Below, one piece after another: positions 39,674-51,712 of a stretch of 64,000 nucleotides of DNA. A model generated the notes under the pieces. It ran no database searches and was not told the DNA's origin. It saw only the letters and a program-made list of their open reading frames with translations. Each line of letters begins with the position of its first letter. Position 1 is the first letter of the stretch. Position numbers and translations under genes: made by a program. The DNA is from Ridgeia piscesae. Lineage: Eukaryota > Annelida > Polychaeta > Sabellida > Siboglinidae. The stretch spans positions 130,001 to 194,000 of the forward strand of contig JAODUO010000133.1 of the NCBI GenBank assembly GCA_025642075.2, read 5' to 3'.

Positions 39674-40033
39674 AGGATGGCTCAGCTAAATACAGTGTAC
39701 ATTAAAATATATAGTAGATTTCTTTTCAGTGAGGTCCTCATACACACAAACACTTGTTGAAGTACTCTGTATAAAGATAAATGTAAAACATGTTTTAACC
39801 ACGTTATATAGAGTACTTCAACAAGCTGTGTTGTTGGCAGCTTATACCATGTTTGTATCTTATTGTAGAGTTTATGTTTTAACTTAATTTATATGTTATG
39901 CCTGTTACATCATATATCTTACTATTTTACATCTTTTAATATTGCATGTCTGTACGATTGTGTGTGTGAGGACCTCACTGAAAAGATATCTAGTGTATAT
40001 TTTAATGTACACTGTATTTAGCTGAGCCATCCT
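39674..40033. mobile_element. Nested palindromic (foldback/MITE-like) element
   Basis: The outer arms 39674-39748 and 39961-40033 (AGGATGGCTCAGCTAAATAC and its complement) match over about 73 bp with few mismatches. The inner arms 39753-39774 and 39804-39825 (CTTGTTGAAGTACTCT and complement) form a second hairpin, with a TAAAACATGTTTTA palindrome at its centre. No coding capacity. Family unknown. Confidence 0.75.
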
Positions 40034-40482
40034 GAATAAATATATTATATCATCATCATCATGAAGGGTTGAGTCGTGTCTTTGCCTCGTGACACTTTTG
40101 TGTGATAATAATAATAAAACTTTATTTTGACACCATCAAATCAGTGACGTCTGTCCCGTTCACGGGTGTGTACATACATGTAAATAGGTAAGTAAATAAA
40201 TAATTATAGTTAAGATAAAATATATTGTGATATCCTACTACAGGTAGAACTGGTTCCCTGTGTCAATATTGTCTACAAATATATGTTAGGCATACTGACC
40301 CGTCCGTGCGGTGTGCTAAAACTGGGGTACGGGCACAGAGTTAGATCATTAATCTTTCCCCTAAAGTTCTACTGGTGTGTTCTATTTATATCTATGGGTA
40401 AGCGTAGCCCTGTTTTGCATTGTAATGGGATCTATGTGACGTGCTCGCTACGACTTACGGATTGGCTAAAACCAGGTCACGC

Positions 40483-40945
40483 AGAGTTCAAAAGAGAGCA
40501 ACCAAAATGATACAAAAACTCAGGAATATTAGTTACGAAATGCGTCTAAAAGAATGTGGATTAACAACACCAGAAACCAGGAGTCTGAGAGGAGATCAGA
40601 TAGAAGTGTTTAAAATATTGAATGGGTATGAAAATATTGACAGAAATACTTTTTCTCGGTTAAGGAAGAGAGAAGGACTAGAGGACATGGAATTACATTA
40701 GCAAAGAAGCTGTGTAGACTAGATATTAGAAAATTTTCATTTTCACAAAAACATATTATCGGCGGATTGTGTAGGTGCTAGTAATGTTAATATGTTTAAA
40801 AATAAAATCGACATATACCTAAGAAGGGCGGGTACATTTAGATAGATAGGTTGGACTCTCGATAAGCCAAAGGGCTTCGTCGTCTACCTGCCATCTAGAG
40901 TTGATTCTCTAGGTGGCAATCTTGTTAAATCTCTTGTTAAATCTC
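40483..40945 (+). mobile_element. CR1/L2-like LINE 3' fragment (unit A)
   Basis: Encodes [19 protein letters not shown], then [17 protein letters not shown], and ends in CTTGTTAAATCT repeats. It lacks the SQRTVNEWN coding part seen at 20.77 kb because of a small deletion after CATTTTCACAAAAAC. Confidence 0.85.
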
Positions 40946-41189
40946 GACAAACATCGCCGCCATTCGCTAGATGGCAACATGTCGTGGACATAATGACGTC
41001 ACATGTCCCTCTTTATAAAGCTGTGTAACATCATTCGAAACGCATAAACTAACAAGATTATTAGACTAACACTAAAGTGTACAGTAAATTAAACGATTAT
41101 TAAAATTAACACAATTAGGCTGCAACTATTATATTTAAGTCCAATTTCAGTTTGACATAGACTTGATCAACTTGTACAACTAAGTTCAG

Positions 41190-41885
41190 TCTGTTGTTAC
41201 CATATAGTCCTTTCCAGACCACGAGAACAAATCCGTCCCTACTTTCTGCCAAGTTAGGTCTGGGGTTTCAGTCATGACCATCGACTCTGCAGGTTGCTTG
41301 TCATTGTCAGCGTAGGATGTACACACACCACATGTCTCTATGTAATGACGGATGTCTGTAGACATCTGAGGCCAGTAAATCAGGTCTCGTGAAGGACGAG
41401 TTGATGCCTATATGGCCGGCATGTACTTTCTCTTTCATGTTATTTCGCAGTGAAGACGGTATCACGGTGCGTTCTCCACGAAATATGACCCCGCCCTGGA
41501 TCGTCAGCTCGTCGCGGTAGCTGAAGTAGAGTAGCAGACGATCTGGCACGCGCCTTATGTCATTTGGCTATCCTTCCATGATGACCGTACCCTGTTCTTG
41601 TAGGACAGGGTCCAGTAATGTGGCACAATGGATCCGGTCTAGGCGTTCGGGAATGAACGCTGTGTGTGTGATGTTGTTGATGGCTACCTCATCCGTGACC
41701 GGGTCGTCTGTGGGTGCTCGGGACAAGGAGTCAGCGACCGGTATGACTTCCCCAGGTTTGTACGTCAGCTGGTATGAGTACTCTTGTGATGATAGCAGCG
41801 TGTGTTGTAGCGGCTTGAGAGATTTCCCTAGTGGCTTCGTCCGAGTCGCAAGTAGCGGTTTATGCATGGTCACCAGCGTATGTCT
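41190..41885 (-). pseudogene. gypsy RNase H-integrase fragment (unit A)
   Basis: On the minus strand: RNase H end (HKPLLAT; SYQLTYKPGEVIPVADSLSR), a linker, the integrase zinc region (HAGHIGINSS) and the start of the integrase core (WQKVGTDLFSWSGKDY), with frameshifts near 41560 and 41350. It covers the part deleted from the 36-kb element but comes from a different family member (DLFSWSGKDY here, DLFELHGKVY there). Confidence 0.88.
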
Positions 41886-41930
41886 GTCAATTCCGCAGTA
41901 GTTGACATGTTTATGATGTTCTGCCAACAG

Positions 41931-42932
41931 GAAGTCTGCATCAACAACGGTGACATATCAACTGCTCGCAAGGTTGCTCTTGACTTTGCCGATGTCTGCA
42001 TGTACACCAGTTCTCTCGCTGCGTGGCCAGGACTGGACGTGTGTGACACCGGTGGAGATCTTCGTCGCGGCACTCAGTGTTATGACGCATGTCGTTTTAG
42101 CACAACGTCAACCAGTGGTCAGTGTGATTGCGATGATGGGTACACGGGACCGCACTGTGACGACCTGTGTTCGGGGGTACACGGAGTCCGTGTAGTCTAC
42201 ATGCCCACTGCACGGTCGGAGGTGACTGCGACTGTGAACACAACTGGCAAGGACATGATTGCAACTCATTTGCTGAGAACTGGTACGGATTTGATTGTAG
42301 CGTCCCCGTGGTGACGTCATCGTTTCAACAATACACCACTACCAAGGTTGCACTTGTTACACCAACGGCGGCGTATCACACATTCGACCACATCCAGTTC
42401 GTTGTAGGCAACAACATGGGAGTATTCTCGGCATTTGAGTTGAGCGGCGATAGAGTGAAGATACAAATTCATCAAGTGTTGTGTGATTACCATCATGTGT
42501 TGATGCTGTCGCCTTACAGGTAGAAGTCATACCTGCTGCATTGCATCAGCGGTATAATGCGTCTGAGATCCATTGGCACGATTCAGGGTGCTCTCGACCT
42601 GTACGATAAAGCGTGTAGACGGCTGCCAATGTTTGCGTTCGGCGATTATGACGCAGCGACCCGGTCGTGTCGATGTCGGGGTTTCTGGGGCGACAACTGC
42701 ACAGACTTGTGTTCAACAGCTGTCACCGGCCGTGCGTGTAATGATCGTGGTCAGTGCGAGCGAGCCACTGGTCGATGCGTGTGTCAGTCACGCTGGGTGA
42801 GTGTCGCCGTACCGTTCGACAAACTGACTGTGAGGTCACGATGGTGACTTCTTTACTGATATCGATGTCACATTTGGACATGTTTGTATGTCACCCTTGG
42901 TTGTGACGACAGACAAGGAGGTTTGTTGACAG
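41931..42932 (+). pseudogene. EGF-repeat receptor-like gene, truncated copy (unit A)
   Basis: Starts after an acceptor-like TGCCAACAG. EGF-like cysteine patterns are visible in different frames: CDCDDGYTGPHCDDLC, CDCEHNWQGHDC, CRCRGFWGDNCTDLC and CERATGRCVCQSRW. At least three single-base shifts separate them; the first, near 42167, sits in a run of five G. The copy is cut by (TA)n at the duplication junction. It cannot encode the whole protein. Confidence 0.8.
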
Positions 42933-42943
42933 TTTACCCTCTA

Positions 42944-42945
<2 letters not shown>

Positions 42946-43022
<77 letters not shown>
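42946..43022. repeat. (TA)n microsatellite at duplication junction
   Basis: A TA run of about 75 bp that interrupts the pseudogene between units A and B. Confidence 0.97.
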
Positions 43023-43027
<5 letters not shown>

Positions 43028-43035
43028 TTATTCAG

Positions 43036-43365
43036 GATGGCTCAGCTAAATACAGTGTACATTAAAATATACAGTAGATTTTTTCGTTGAAGTACTCTGT
43101 ATAAAGATAAATGTAAAACATGTTTTAACCACGTTATATAGAGTACTTCAACAAGCTGTGTTTTGGCAGCTTATACCATGTTTGTATCTTATTGTAGATT
43201 TTATGTTTTAACTTAATTTATATGTTATGCCTGTTACATCATATATCTTACTATTTTACATCTTTTAATATTGCATGTCTGTACGATTGTGTGTACGAGA
43301 ACCTCACTGAAAAGATATCTAGTGTATATTTTAATGTACACTGTATTTAGCTGAGCTATCCTGAA
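43036..43365. mobile_element. Nested palindromic element, copy in unit B with damaged left arm
   Basis: Same element as at 39.7 kb, but the left outer arm lacks the TCAGTGAGGTCCTCATAC part, while the right arm keeps it. Confidence 0.75.
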
Positions 43366-43861
43366 TAAATATATGATATCATCATCATCATGAAGGGTTG
43401 AGTCGTGTCTTTTCCTGGTGACACTTTTGTGTGATAATAATAATAAAATTTTATTTTGATACCATCAAATCAGTGACGTGTGTCCCGTTCACGGGTGTGT
43501 ACATACATGTAAATAGGTAAGTAAATAAATAATTATAGTTAAGATAAAATATATTGTGATATCCTACTACAGGTAGAACTGGTTCCCTGTGTCAATATTG
43601 TCTACAAATATATGTTAGGCATACTGACCCGTCCGTGCGGTGTGCTAAAAGTGGGGTACGGGCACAGAGTTAGATCATTAATCTTTCCCCTAAAGTTCTA
43701 CTGGTGTGTTCTATTTATATCTATGGGTAAGCGTAGCCCTGTTTTGTATTGTAATGGGATCTCTGTGACGTATCTCTGTGACGTATCTCTGTGACGTATC
43801 TCTGTGACGTATCTCTGTGACGTGCTCGCTACGACTTACGGATTGGCTAAAACCAGGTTAC

Positions 43862-44325
43862 GCAGAGTTCAAAAGAGAGCCACCAAAATGATACAAAAAC
43901 TCAGGAATATTAGTTACGAAATGCGTCTAAAAGAATGTGGATTAACAACACCAGAAACCAGGAGTCTGAGAGGAGATCAGATAGAAGTGTTTAAAATATT
44001 GAATGGGTATGAAAATATTGACAGAAATACTTTTTCTCGGTTAAGGAAGAGAGAAGGACTAGAGGACATGGAATTACATTAGCAAAGAAGCTGTGTAGAC
44101 TAGATATTAGAACATTTTCATTTTCACAAAAACATATTATCGGCGGATTGTGTAGGTGCTAGTAATGTTAATATGTTTAAAAATAAAATCGACATATACC
44201 TAAGAAGGGCGGGTACATTTAGATAGATAGGTTGGACTCTCGATAAGCCAAAGGGCTTCGTCGTCTACCTGCCATCTAGAGTTGATTCTCTAGGTGGCAA
44301 TCTTGTTAAATCTCTTGTTAATTCT
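43862..44325 (+). mobile_element. CR1/L2-like LINE 3' fragment (unit B)
   Basis: Duplicate of the fragment in unit A, including the same internal deletion, so it arose by segmental duplication and not by a new insertion. Confidence 0.85.
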
Positions 44326-44570
44326 CGACAAACATCGCCGCCATTCGCTAGATGGCAACATGTCGTGGACATAATGACGTCACATGTCCCTCTTTATAAA
44401 GCTGTGTAACATCATTCGAAACGCATAAACTAACAAGATTATTAGACTAACACTAAAGTGTACAGTAAATTAAACGATTATTAAAATTAACACAATTAGG
44501 CTGCAACTATTACATTTAAGTCCAATTTCAGTTTGACATAGACTTGATCAACTTGTACAACTAAGTTCAG

Positions 44571-45266
44571 TCTGTTGTTACCATGTAGTCCTTTCCAGAC
44601 CACGAGAACAAATCCGTCCCTACTTTCTGCCAAGTTAGGTCTGGGGTCTCAGTCATGACCATCGACTCTGCAGGTTGCTTGTCATTGTCAGCGTAGGATG
44701 TACACACACCACATGTCTCTATGTAATGACGGATGTCTGTAGACATCTGAGGCCAGTAAATCAGGTCTCGTGAAGGACGAGTTGATGCCTATATGGCCGG
44801 CATGTACTTTCTCTTTCATGTTATTTCGCAGTGAAGACGGTATCACGGTGCGTTCTCCACGAAATATGACCCCGCCCTGGATCGTCAGCTCGTCGCGGTA
44901 GCTGAAGTAGAGTAGCAGACGATCTGGCACGCGCCTTATGTCATTTGGCTATCCTTCCATGATGACCGTACCCTGTTCTTGTAGGACAGGGTCCAGTAAT
45001 GTGGCACAATGGATCCGGTCTAGGCGTTCGGGAATGAACGCTGTGTGTGTGATGTTGTTGATGGCTACCTCATCCGTGACCGGGTCGTCTGTGGGTGCTC
45101 GGGACAAGGAGTCAGCGACCGGTATGACTTCCCCAGGTTTGTACGTCAGCTGGTATGAGTACTCTTGTGATGATAGCAGCGTGTGTTGTAGCGGCTTGAG
45201 AGATTTCCCTAGTGGCTTCGTCCGAGTCGCAAGTAGCGGTTTATGCATGGTCACCAGCGTATGTCT
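44571..45266 (-). pseudogene. gypsy RNase H-integrase fragment (unit B)
   Basis: Duplicate of the unit A fragment with the same frameshifts and only a few substitutions. Confidence 0.88.
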
Positions 45267-45311
45267 GTCAATTCCGCAGTAGTTGACATGTTTATGATGT
45301 TCTGCCAACAG

Positions 45312-47265
45312 GAAGTCTGCATCAACAACGGTGACATATCAACTGCTCGCAAGGTTGCTCTTGACTTTGCCGATGTCTGCATGTACACCAGTTCTCTCGC
45401 TGCGTGGCCAGGACTGGACGTGTGTGACACCGGTGGAGATCTTCGTCGCGGCACTCAGTGTTATGACGCATGTCGTTTTAGCACAACGTCAACCAGTGGT
45501 CAGTGTGATTGCGATGATGGGTACACGGGACCGCACTGTGACGACCTGTGTTCGGGGGTACACGGAGTCCGTGTAGTCTACATGGCCACTGCATGGTCGG
45601 AGGTGACTGCGACTGTGAACACAACTGGCAAGGACATGATTGCAACTCATTTGCTGAGAACTGGTACGGATTTGATTGTAGCGTCCCCGTGGTGACGTCA
45701 TCGTTTCAACAATACACCACTACCAAGGTTGCACTTGTTACACCAACGGCGGCGTATCACACATTCGACCACATCCAGTTCGTTGTAGGCAACAACATGG
45801 GAGTATTCTCGGCATTTGAGTTAAGCGGCGATAGAGTGAAGATACAAATTCATCAAGTGTTGTGTGATTACCATCATGTGTTGATGCTGTCGCCTTACAG
45901 GTAGAAGTCATACCTGCTGCATTGCATCAGCGGTATAATGCGTCTGAGATCCATTGGCACGATTCAGGGTGCTCTCGACCTGTACGATAAAGCGTGTAGA
46001 CGGCTGCCAATGTTTGCGTTCGGCGATTATGACGCAGCGACCCGGTCGTGTCGATGTCGGGGTTTCTGGGGCGACAACTGCACAGACTTGTGTTCAACAG
46101 CTGTCACCGGCCGTGCGTGTAATGATCGTGGTCAGTGCGAGCGAGCCACTGGTCGATGCGTGTGTCAGTCACGCTGGGTGAGTGTCGCCGTACCGTTCGA
46201 CAAACTGACTGTGAGGTCACGATGGTGACTTCTTTACTGATATCGATGTCACATTTGGACATGTTTGTATGTCACCCTTGGTTGTGACGACAGACAAGGA
46301 GGTTTGTTGACAGTGTTGATCGCCGGTGGTGACGTGAACCAGACAGCCCGACACAGTCGCCCCGGCGTGCATGCGTACAGGCCGGTCCGGGTGACATCCA
46401 TCTCATTCGGGGCGCCGTCTCAATCACTGGCCTTCGACCTGGACTTCTTCACCATGTGGACCTACAGCCGACCTGAGAACACCATCAAAGAACACCTGTA
46501 CGTATACACCGACGACTATGTGCTGGCGGCTGTTCTCTTTGACGAAGGACACGGTCAGGTTGTCAAGATGGTTGTCCATGATGCGATCGCTGTTCCATTT
46601 GACCAACCACAACCACGTGCACGGGAATCTGTACGGAGACAACGAGACCTTCTCAACAATGACAACTTGGCTGCCCTGTGACATCCCAGGTCTCAATCCC
46701 CCACTGTCGTCCGACCTGTCGCTGGGTACATTGTCACAGACAGTGACTGAGACGTGTGTAGCCCGACTACACAGCAATGAACGTGTGTAGCCCGACTACA
46801 CAGCAATAAACGTGTATAGCCCGACTACACAGCAATGAAGCCATACGACAGAACGCGGCGGATCTGTCAGCTGTCAGTCAGTTCTACCTCGAGGCCTGTG
46901 TCAAGTACGTGTCACGCAACGGGACAGCGACAATGACGGAGACTGCGTACACGTTCTACGTTCAGGGCGTGAAAGACGTGGATCCCTGCGCACTCCGCGG
47001 CTACCTGGACTTCTGTGTCGACTGAGGTGATAACAACATCCCTGTGAACACCGTCATTTTGCATTTATGGGTGTCGATTGTAGCCATTATTGGAGACGTG
47101 GCCTTGGTTCTTGTTGTCATCGGTGTGTGTCTTGCAAGAAGCATGCTTGCTGCCGGAAGACACAGGCTTGCGTCCACGGAAAGTCAGCCAGGCGACTTGG
47201 GTTCGTCGTTCCGCATGACGGAGTTTTCATACGACCAGCGTGGTCACTCGACGCGTCGGTTCTGA
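45312..47265 (+). pseudogene. EGF-repeat single-pass membrane receptor-like pseudogene (unit B and beyond)
   Basis: Same start as the unit A copy, but continuing past the duplication into an extracellular globular part (RPVRVTSISFGAPSQSLAFD; DDYVLAAVLFDEGHG), a Cys-containing juxtamembrane region (DVDPCALRGYLDFCVD), a membrane helix (IVAIIGDVALVLVVIGVCLA) and a short cytoplasmic tail. It is a type I membrane protein design with EGF-like repeats; I do not recognise the family. Defects: the single-base shifts shared with unit A, more shifts near 46210-46330 and 46600, a 29-bp repeat expansion at 46751-46837 and an in-frame TGA at 47023 just before the helix. A functional spliced version with unseen introns is possible but less likely. 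Confidence 0.75.
46751..46837 (+). repeat. 29-bp tandem repeat inside pseudogene, three copies
   Basis: Unit ACGTGTGTAGCCCGACTAC plus ACAGCAATGA. Since 29 is not divisible by 3, each extra copy shifts the reading frame. The frames on either side of the array match if only one copy is counted. Confidence 0.92.
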
Positions 47266-48633
47266 ATGTCGCCAAGTCTCAGTTGTTGGGGAGGACAATA
47301 TGAGTGATTTTTACATTTTAGACTACTAAATTAATTAACCATGCTAACATACTATCAGGACAAATAACCATTGAAGCTAGGCAAACAAGTACGCGTTAGT
47401 ATATCAATGAAACAGGTCCAACTAACGCCTAACAAATGGATAGGTGGAACAAATTATTCGTTATAAAACAAACCCCGCCGTTGTATACTTAAGTCGTTTA
47501 CATAATTAGACGATAGTATCACACTGTATCAATTAGCACCTTTTAAGTGTGGAAAGGTTGCACCGGTTATAATAACCTGACACGTGTGTATGTCCAGTGC
47601 ACAAAAATAACATAAAAATATTAATATATAAATAATCATAATGCTTCAATTAAAATGGATGCACAACAAGCAGTCATTGACGTACTAGGATAATTAATCA
47701 CGTGACTGTTTGTATTGCGGTATTTGCCAATGTGTAGTATATATTATAAATGTACACGTGAACGGAAATTAATATAATGCGTGTTAAGACAACTTGTAAA
47801 AAATTTACTATAATTACTCACGAAGATATTACACATGTGAATTATTACAAGAAATTGTGATAGTATTTTAACTGATTTTAATTATGTCTATGACATTTTT
47901 CACACATATTACACGTGGCACTGACTACATTTGTGTATATTTTAGGTCAGGTGTCGTCTTTCTTTTCTAATTGCGAGTTCATCTGCACGTGATTATTTGC
48001 ATGTCAACATAATGGGTGAGTCAATGCGTTGCATTGAGCAAGTTTATCAGTCTGAATAACTCCATATTATATTATGAAATGTCTACAGATATGTTAATAT
48101 ACGTAGCATATAGAAATTTTGGTAACCAAAATACGTATTAAACATATTATTAACAATTCCATTTAAAAATAATGCTCCTAAGTGTAGTTGGACATGTCGA
48201 AGTGCTATATGTGAATGAATACTAACTTTTGGTGTTATGGTATCAATAAAATGAATTACATACGAATCCCCTCTGTTTTTGCATGTAAGACGTGTTATAC
48301 TTAGATTTCCCTGTACTTTATAGAATTGGGGATTGTGATTGTTCCTTAATGCAACATAATATGCATCTGCGTGTGTTTATTCGAATGCATATATAACATA
48401 CTAAATGGAAAACGACACACCAATAATGTCAGAGTTATTTTTGTAGGGGACCACCCCCAATGTTGGTTTTGCCAGCCATGACGTCACGTTCCGCTGACCG
48501 ATGCACATTCCGATGGATCAGGCATTACCCGACAACTCGCTCATCATAGTGCTGGGGACGTCTTTTATCGTCCGTAAGCGATGTCTCCTCTACCAAACGT
48601 TCTGTTCTTGCAGTGTCTCTTCCACTCACTGAC
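47266..48633. other. Intergenic, no gene seen
   Basis: AT-rich sequence without recognised exons or repeat arrays. Confidence 0.6.
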
Positions 48634-48721
48634 TTGCTGTTGCACCGAACACATCCAAACCGTTGGGTCTGGCTTCTGGGAGTGTGCCGAGTCGCCGCCC
48701 ACCGCGATGACGCGTCGTTCC
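48634..48721 (-). CDS. Possible isolated exon with one Kelch-like blade
   Basis: The acceptor GGTATATTTCAG is followed by a GC-richer frame ERRVIAVGGDSAHSQKPD then TVWMCSVQQQ, which resembles a Kelch blade (hydrophobic strand, GG, later W). The donor would be CAA|GTCAGT. No partner exon was found, so this may be a pseudo-exon or chance. Confidence 0.28.
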
Positions 48722-49334
48722 CTGAAATATACCAGTGCATAGGTCACTGGGACCAACAAATGTGAAGGGGATAAATCGGATGCATTGGAGTATGTAAAAA
48801 ATGAAAATAAAAGCATATTAGATCATGGTCACTCTATGGTCTGTGGTCCCCCGGTTTCACCCCAGTGCACACGAGGATTATATTAGTTTATACGTGTTAA
48901 ACCTGTCCCTAGACATCTATTTCTAAAGCTCGCCGTCGTCTTATTTCCGTCTGTAGCTATCGCATTGGTCGTTTCCTAGGTGTAGATATGGTAAGTCTTC
49001 ATTGACTCTGTTTTCTTCGTGGTCGTCTTCTGCCAAATGGTTGTGCTGACGTCACTTCAAGCGACAAGCTATCATTTAACACATGCTTCCTTGTGAGTAG
49101 TAACGTGGCATAATCTGCAACCAATCGTAAAGTACCCATAAATAACATATATACAAAATGTGTATGTACGCACTGTATATGTTAACGCCACAACGCAAAT
49201 AAATTATTGTGCTTTTTTAAAAAGTATTGATAATAAACTATCTTACTAACTTACTTACTTATAAGTAAGGTTACATAACCGTCTTGAAATGAAGTTAGTC
49301 TATTGGCATACTCAATCGAAATATATATATATAA

Positions 49335-49396
<62 letters not shown>

Positions 49397-49935
49397 AAAT
49401 AGGAGATAATACAACAAATTAGATACTTACAATTTTTGCCTGTCAGCTGAATAGCAAAGATGTCGCCGCCGGTCAATTAACGCAACTCCAGCAGAGGGCG
49501 TCCGTGCAGGCGGTGGTACGCGATGTCCATCCATTATCCCGTATCACACATGTGACCGTCTTTGAATAACTAACGGTACGTATGGTAGTGAAACTATTTT
49601 AGATAATTGCCTGTGACATATCTAAGGTTTATAAGAAGCTCGCGTGCACTGGAAGAAACCGTATTATCTGCTCACTTGGCACTCCCCAAACACAGACCGC
49701 TTCCGGATTATATTTAAACTGATACTACCATTAGTTTTAAACGCGAAGTGAACGAGACTAGCTAAGTGCCCGGAAGAGCCTATGCAGGGGAATGCGGCAG
49801 GGGTGTCGTGTGCACCAGCACACTCGTTGTGGCCACATTTTAGAGTGACGTGGGAGGTGGAGAACATTTAGATAGATAGGGTATTTTGGGAATTTTAGTT
49901 GAATAGGGAAGGTGGGTTTTTAGGTGGATCTTGTG
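48722..49935. other. Intergenic, no gene seen
   Basis: Contains a (TA)n run at 49321-49394. CpG-bearing sequence at 49460-49520 and 49640-49860 has no recognisable frame. Confidence 0.55.
49321..49394. repeat. (TA)n microsatellite
   Basis: An interrupted AT run of about 74 bp. Confidence 0.96.
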
Positions 49936-51712
49936 GGAATGGATGGATGGATGGATGGATGGATGGATGGATGAATGAATGGATGAATGAATGGAATGAA
50001 TGGATGGGCAGGTGGGTGAATGTATAGATGGATGGACAGATGGGTGGGTGGGTGGGTTGGTGGGTGGGTGGGTGGATGGATGGATGGTTGGATAGATGGA
50101 TAGATGTATGCATGGATAGACGGATGTATGCATGAATGGATGGATGTGTGGGTGGGTGGTTGGATGAATGTATGCATGGATGGATGCGTGAACGGATGGA
50201 TGGTAGGATGGGTGGATAGGTGGACAGATGGACGGACGGATGGATGCGACGGTTGGTGGGTGGGTGGAAGGATGGACGGAAGGATGGGTGGGAGGGTGGA
50301 AGGATGGATATATGCATGGATGGATGTATGTATGCATGGATGGATAGACTGGTGGATGGATGGATGGGGTGGATCTATGGTTGGGTGGATCGATCGATCG
50401 ATCGATGGGTGGAAGGACGGATGGATGGATGGATGGATGCATGGATGGATGGATGGATGGATGGATGGATGGATGGATGGATGGATGGATTGATGGATGG
50501 ATGGGGTGGTTGGGCAGGTGGGCGGATGAACGGACGGATGGATGGGATGGTAGGTGGGTGGGTGGAAGGACGGACGGAAAGATGGATGGATTGGAGGGTG
50601 GATGGCTATATGCATGGATGGAAGTATGCATGGATGGATGGACGGGTAGATGGATGAATGGGTGGACGGATGTATGTATGAATGGATGGATGGGTGGGAG
50701 GGTGGATGAATGGATGCATGCATTGCTGGATGGATGGGAGGGTGGATGGACGAGTGAATGGATGGGAGGGTGGATGGGTAGGTGGGCAGATGGACGGATA
50801 GGTTGATGGGTAGATGGGAAGGTGGATGGATGGATGGATGTATGTATGCACGGATGTATGGATGGATGGGTGAGTGGATGGGTGGCTGGGTGGATGGATG
50901 CATAGATGAATGGACGGATGCATGGGAGGAACGGTTGGTAGATGGGTGGATGGCATGGCTCTCGATGATTGGGTGGATCGATCGATGGATGTGTGGATAG
51001 ATGGATGGGAGGGTGGATGGATCAGTGAATGGATGGGAGGGTAGGTGGGTAGATGGACGGATGGGTTGATGGATGGATGAATGGATGGATGTATGAATGG
51101 ATTGATGTTTGCATGTATGGTATGGATGGATGGATGGATAGATGGATGGATGGACGGGTGGATGGATGGGTGGATGAAAGGTTGGGTGGATGGATGGGTG
51201 GGTGGATGGATGGGTGGGTAGGTATATGGATGTATGCATGTATGAATGGACGGATGGATGGGAGGATGGGTTGATAGGTGGGTGGATCTATGGTTGGGTG
51301 GATCGATCGATCGATCGGGGGGTGGATGGATGGATGGATGGATGGATGGATGGATGGATGGAAGGGTGGATGGATGGATGGATTGATGGATGGATGCATG
51401 GATGGATGGACGTATTGGAAGGTGGATGGGTGGGTGGGTGGGTAGGTGGACGGATGGACGGACGGATGGATGGGACGGTAGGTGGGTGGGTGGATGAATT
51501 ACGTGGATGAATGTATATATGAATGGATGGGTGGATGGATCGATGGATGGATAGATGTATGCATGGGTGGATGGACGGATGGGTGGGTGGATGGATACAT
51601 AGATGGATGCACAGATGGATGGAAGGTGGAAGGATGGATGTATACATGGATGGATGGATGGGTGGGTGGGGGGGGATGGGTGGATAGGTGGAGGGGGATG
51701 GATGGATTGGAT
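49936..51712 (+). repeat. GGAT-based satellite with longer repeat order
   Basis: About 1.78 kb of degenerate GGAT/GGGT/GGAC tetramers. Distinct words recur at about 915 bp: GGATCTATGGTTGGGTGG at 50371 and 51284, and ACGGACGGATGGATGGGA at 50529 and 51447. Blocks of GATC tetramers sit in the same relative place. Long open frames here (HPSI on minus, MDGW on plus) are artefacts of the tetramer. Confidence 0.96.

Larger units (their letters stand above)
42933..46313 (+). repeat. 3.38-kb tandem duplication, unit B
   Basis: Nearly identical to unit A. I saw about six substitutions in 1.8 kb of the right half. It carries four extra copies of a 13-bp unit at 43759-43822 and lacks about 35 bp of the left arm of the palindromic element. 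To its right the pseudogene continues, whereas unit A is cut off at this point. Confidence 0.95.

Noticed and set aside
40283..40510. Repeated 75- and 60-codon frames starting MLGILTRPCGVLK in both duplication units
   Set aside because: Out of frame with the LINE coding sequence that follows and without recognisable domain; identical only because of the duplication.
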